A stretch of 53,485 bases of DNA from Enorma massiliensis phI. Lineage in GTDB: Bacteria > Actinomycetota > Coriobacteriia > Coriobacteriales > Coriobacteriaceae. How positions within the stretch are numbered: the first letter of the stretch is position 1; each line of letters starts with the position of its first letter. The stretch is from contig NZ_HE978574.1 of assembly GCF_000311845.1 (NCBI RefSeq), positions 132,252 to 185,736 of the forward strand, read 5' to 3'. Positions 51,452 to 53,485 of the stretch are shown piece by piece. Both the position numbers and the translations under genes were made by a program. The notes beneath the pieces were generated by a model. That model worked only from the letters and a program-made list of their open reading frames with translations, was not told where the DNA came from and did not search any database.

Positions 51452-53485
51452 ATGGGAGAGCATATCCGGTTGGAGTCCGTGTGGTATAACGCGCCGGTCG
51501 TCGGAAAGAACGGCTCGTCGTCCATCGATCCGCTGACCGCAAGCCGGATTGACGAGGGCGGCTACGCCACGATCTACCGCGTACCGATCCAGCCCGGCCT
51601 GCCGGTCGGCGGCATCCTCAAGGTGTTCAAGCGCTTTCCGGAGCCGTACCGGGCAGGCGAGCGTCTCCGCCGCAAGGCGAAATGGGGCGCTCTATACGAT
51701 GAGTACGATATGCTCTGCGCGCTCGACGGACTCGACGGCCACGTGCCGCAGGCCTACGCGTGCGGGTTCCTCGTGATCGACGACGGGGCTGGCGGTGTCA
51801 CGTACAGCCCTGCCTTCCTTATGGAGGAGGTCGGCAGTCCCGCTGAGCGGCTCGATAAGGTATTGCAGAAACACCGCAGGCCGTTCGGAGCGGGGCAGGT
51901 CGCGACGTTCGGCCTGCGCATGCTGGACGTGCTCGACCTTCTTGCCGAGCAAGGGAAGGGGAAGAAGAGGGGGATCGCCCATGCCGACCTGTCGCCTTGG
52001 AACGTGTACGTGCGATGCTCCTCGGATGACGGGGTCTTCGATTGGGTCTACCTGATCGACTTCGGCCAGTCTAAGTATGCGGACGAGGACGTGACCCCTT
52101 CATTTGCGCCGGGCGTGCACCCGCGTATGGGCATGGTGGAGTACTGCGCCCCGGAGTCAATCCCCAAGTTCGCGCTGCGAGAGAGGGATTCGGAAGCCTG
52201 CCGCGAGCACGATGAGCTGTATGACCTGCGCAACGACCCAGAGGTCGATCTTTGGTCGCTCGGCGCCCTGATGTACCAGCTCGCGCTGCGCAAGGCGCCG
52301 AGGTATTCGGTGCAGTACGCCAAGCGCGGCGATGTTTCGGGCTTCTGGCGTGGAGAGGTGAAGCTCGATGACGACGATGCGTTTCGTGCACTGATCGAGG
52401 AGAAGCGCGATAGCCTGAGCCTCCCAGACTATATGAATGAGGAGCGCGAGTTGCTGCTTGGCCAGGCGATCGCGCTCTGCACCGCCTGGGATCCGCGCGC
52501 CCGCGATCGCCTCCATATTCGTCGCCTGCTCACGCGGGTGGCGGAGGGTACGGATGACGAGCGTTTCCAGCAGATGACGTACGTGCCCGAAGTGACGCCG
52601 ACGCTCGAGGATGGGGGCGGCTCCGAGCAGGGTGCCCGTGTCGAGTCGGGCGTCGTACTCGCCGGCGTGTACAAGCTGACCGGCCCCGATGGCACGCCGT
52701 TTTCGGACGCAGAGGCCGACCTGCTCGTCTTCGGCGACAGCAAGCAAACCGTAGACATTCGGGAATACCGTTACCGCGGCGTGACGTACGCTGCCGAACA
52801 CGTGGGGCCGTGCTACGACATGAGCTGCGGTGGGTGGGGCGTGAAGGAGTGGCAAAGCGATTCTCCCTGGCAGAGTATCAAAATCGTCGACTTTTTGACC
52901 AAGGTTCGCCCTGCGAGGATGCGCGCGTGGTTTGCGGGGTGCAAAAACCTTACCGAGTTGCTGCACATCGACCGCCTGGACACCTCTGCGGTGACTGACA
53001 TGCAGTTCATGTTCCACGATTGCTCGTCGCTCGAATACGTGGACGTGTTCGGGTTCGACACCTCGCAGGTCGAGCGCATGAATGCCATGTTCCACGGGTG
53101 CGCGGCGCTGCAGGGGATCAACGTGGGTGGCTTCGACACATCGAAGGTCATCTCCATGACCAGCATGTTCAATGGATGCTCGGCGCTCGTCGTGTTGGAT
53201 GTTGGACGCTTCAAGACGGACAAGGTCCAGTCATTTGACTTCATGTTCAACGACTGCTCCTCGCTGCGACGGCTCGACGTCTCCGGCTTTAGGACGCCGT
53301 ACGTCGAGTCGTTCAAGTCGATGTTCTGCGGCTGCTCCTCGCTGCGGGAGCTCGACGTCTCGGGGTTCGACACCTCGTCTGCCACGGACATGGGCTGGAT
53401 GTTCTACGGCTGCGGCGGGCTCGAGGCACTCGATGTCTCCGGCTTCAGGACGCCGCATGTAGAGTCGTTCAAGTCGATGTTCTAC
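51452..53485 (+). CDS. Ser/Thr protein kinase with C-terminal DUF285 repeats (truncated by the window)
   Basis: The open frame runs off the right edge after 678 codons. Residues about 35-350 are a Hanks-type kinase: glycine loop DEGGYATIYRV, Lys57 in ILKVFK, catalytic Asp179 in HADLSPWN, Asp203 in IDFGQSK, YCAPES in place of the APE motif, and DLWSLG. The HRD Arg is Ala, so activation-loop phosphorylation may not be needed. A linker (about 370-490) leads to at least six 26-residue DUF285 repeats (MFxxCxxLxxLDVSGFDTSxVxxM). No membrane helix is seen, unlike PASTA kinases. GGAGAAGGA precedes the ATG. It is co-transcribed with the FHA protein and probably acts with it. The end and any further domain are outside the window. 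Confidence 0.85.
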   Translation, partial: MGEHIRLESVWYNAPVVGKNGSSSIDPLTASRIDEGGYATIYRVPIQPGLPVGGILKVFKRFPEPYRAGERLRRKAKWGALYDEYDMLCALDGLDGHVPQAYACGFLVIDDGAGGVTYSPAFLMEEVGSPAERLDKVLQKHRRPFGAGQVATFGLRMLDVLDLLAEQGKGKKRGIAHADLSPWNVYVRCSSDDGVFDWVYLIDFGQSKYADEDVTPSFAPGVHPRMGMVEYCAPESIPKFALRERDSEACREHDELYDLRNDPEVDLWSLGALMYQLALRKAPRYSVQYAKRGDVSGFWRGEVKLDDDDAFRALIEEKRDSLSLPDYMNEERELLLGQAIALCTAWDPRARDRLHIRRLLTRVAEGTDDERFQQMTYVPEVTPTLEDGGGSEQGARVESGVVLAGVYKLTGPDGTPFSDAEADLLVFGDSKQTVDIREYRYRGVTYAAEHVGPCYDMSCGGWGVKEWQSDSPWQSIKIVDFLTKVRPARMRAWFAGCKNLTELLHIDRLDTSAVTDMQFMFHDCSSLEYVDVFGFDTSQVERMNAMFHGCAALQGINVGGFDTSKVISMTSMFNGCSALVVLDVGRFKTDKVQSFDFMFNDCSSLRRLDVSGFRTPYVESFKSMFCGCSSLRELDVSGFDTSSATDMGWMFYGCGGLEALDVSGFRTPHVESFKSMFY
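53276..53485 (+). repeat. Nucleotide-level duplication inside the kinase DUF285 array
   Basis: Positions 53276-53329 and 53432-53485 are 54-bp near-identical copies (differences at five positions) with a period of 156 bp, which is exactly two 26-residue repeats. The likeness at silent sites points to recent duplication or gene conversion inside the array. Confidence 0.8.

Noticed and set aside
1-53485. CRISPR arrays, tRNA or rRNA genes, tmRNA, RNase P or SRP RNA
   Set aside because: No regularly spaced repeats, cloverleaf arms or conserved core motifs of these RNAs were found on either strand by reading.

Overview
The window is GC-rich, gene-dense bacterial chromosome. Its gene content looks like a Gram-positive high-GC anaerobe: a class B sortase, Tat-type lipoprotein signals, an NfnAB electron-bifurcating pair, an EF-G2 paralogue, and glmU followed by prs. 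Protein style and codon use suggest the class Coriobacteriia (Collinsella or a relative). That placement is inference from the reading; no search was run. No tRNA, rRNA, CRISPR array, phage or complete insertion sequence was seen.

Layout. 1-6.5 kb: the tail of an unknown gene, Kup potassium transporter (-), an RlmKL-type 23S rRNA methyltransferase with a degenerate first half (-), and a Cof-type HAD phosphatase (+). 6.6-11 kb: a MarR regulator and the two halves of an asymmetric ABC exporter, translationally coupled on the minus strand. 11.3-19.2 kb (+): an EF-G2-like GTPase, an aldose-epimerase-like protein, a MacB-like fused ABC protein and a VanZ-RDD membrane protein. 19.4-24.8 kb (+): purF, a sortase, purM and an N-terminally extended purN. 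25-31.6 kb (+): a parvulin foldase, a YqeY protein, then an amino-acid ABC importer (ATPase, Tat lipoprotein, two permeases) followed by a cytidylate-kinase-like gene. 31.9-33.3 kb: a lipase-like gene cut by an in-frame amber codon. 33.4-36.4 kb (-): nfnB, nfnA, pth. 36.8-38 kb: a solitary DUF559/VSR-like nuclease gene with a 31-bp terminal-inverted-repeat element just behind it. 38.1-40.6 kb (-): prs and glmU. 41-45.3 kb (+): a Kef-type antiporter and cstA, the latter behind a leader with a small ORF and an intrinsic terminator. 45.5-48.1 kb (-): a DUF2252 protein and an SLC13/ArsB-type permease.

The right end (48.3 kb to the window edge) is the most unusual part. Three plus-strand genes encode a soluble DUF285 (26-residue, BspA-like) repeat protein, a DUF3825-FHA protein, and a Ser/Thr protein kinase whose C-terminus is a DUF285 repeat array running off the window. 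Kinase plus FHA suggests a phosphothreonine signalling module in which DUF285 repeats are the sensing or docking part. I know of no described system with this composition.

The window also carries several structured non-coding repeats. A 131-bp hairpin element occurs three times (295, 14595, 22437) with conserved blocks at identical offsets. There is a perfect 42-bp-arm palindrome at 11091-11201, a 189-bp element with perfect 31-bp terminal inverted repeats at 37843-38031, and a tandem pair of palindromic sites at 6483-6547.
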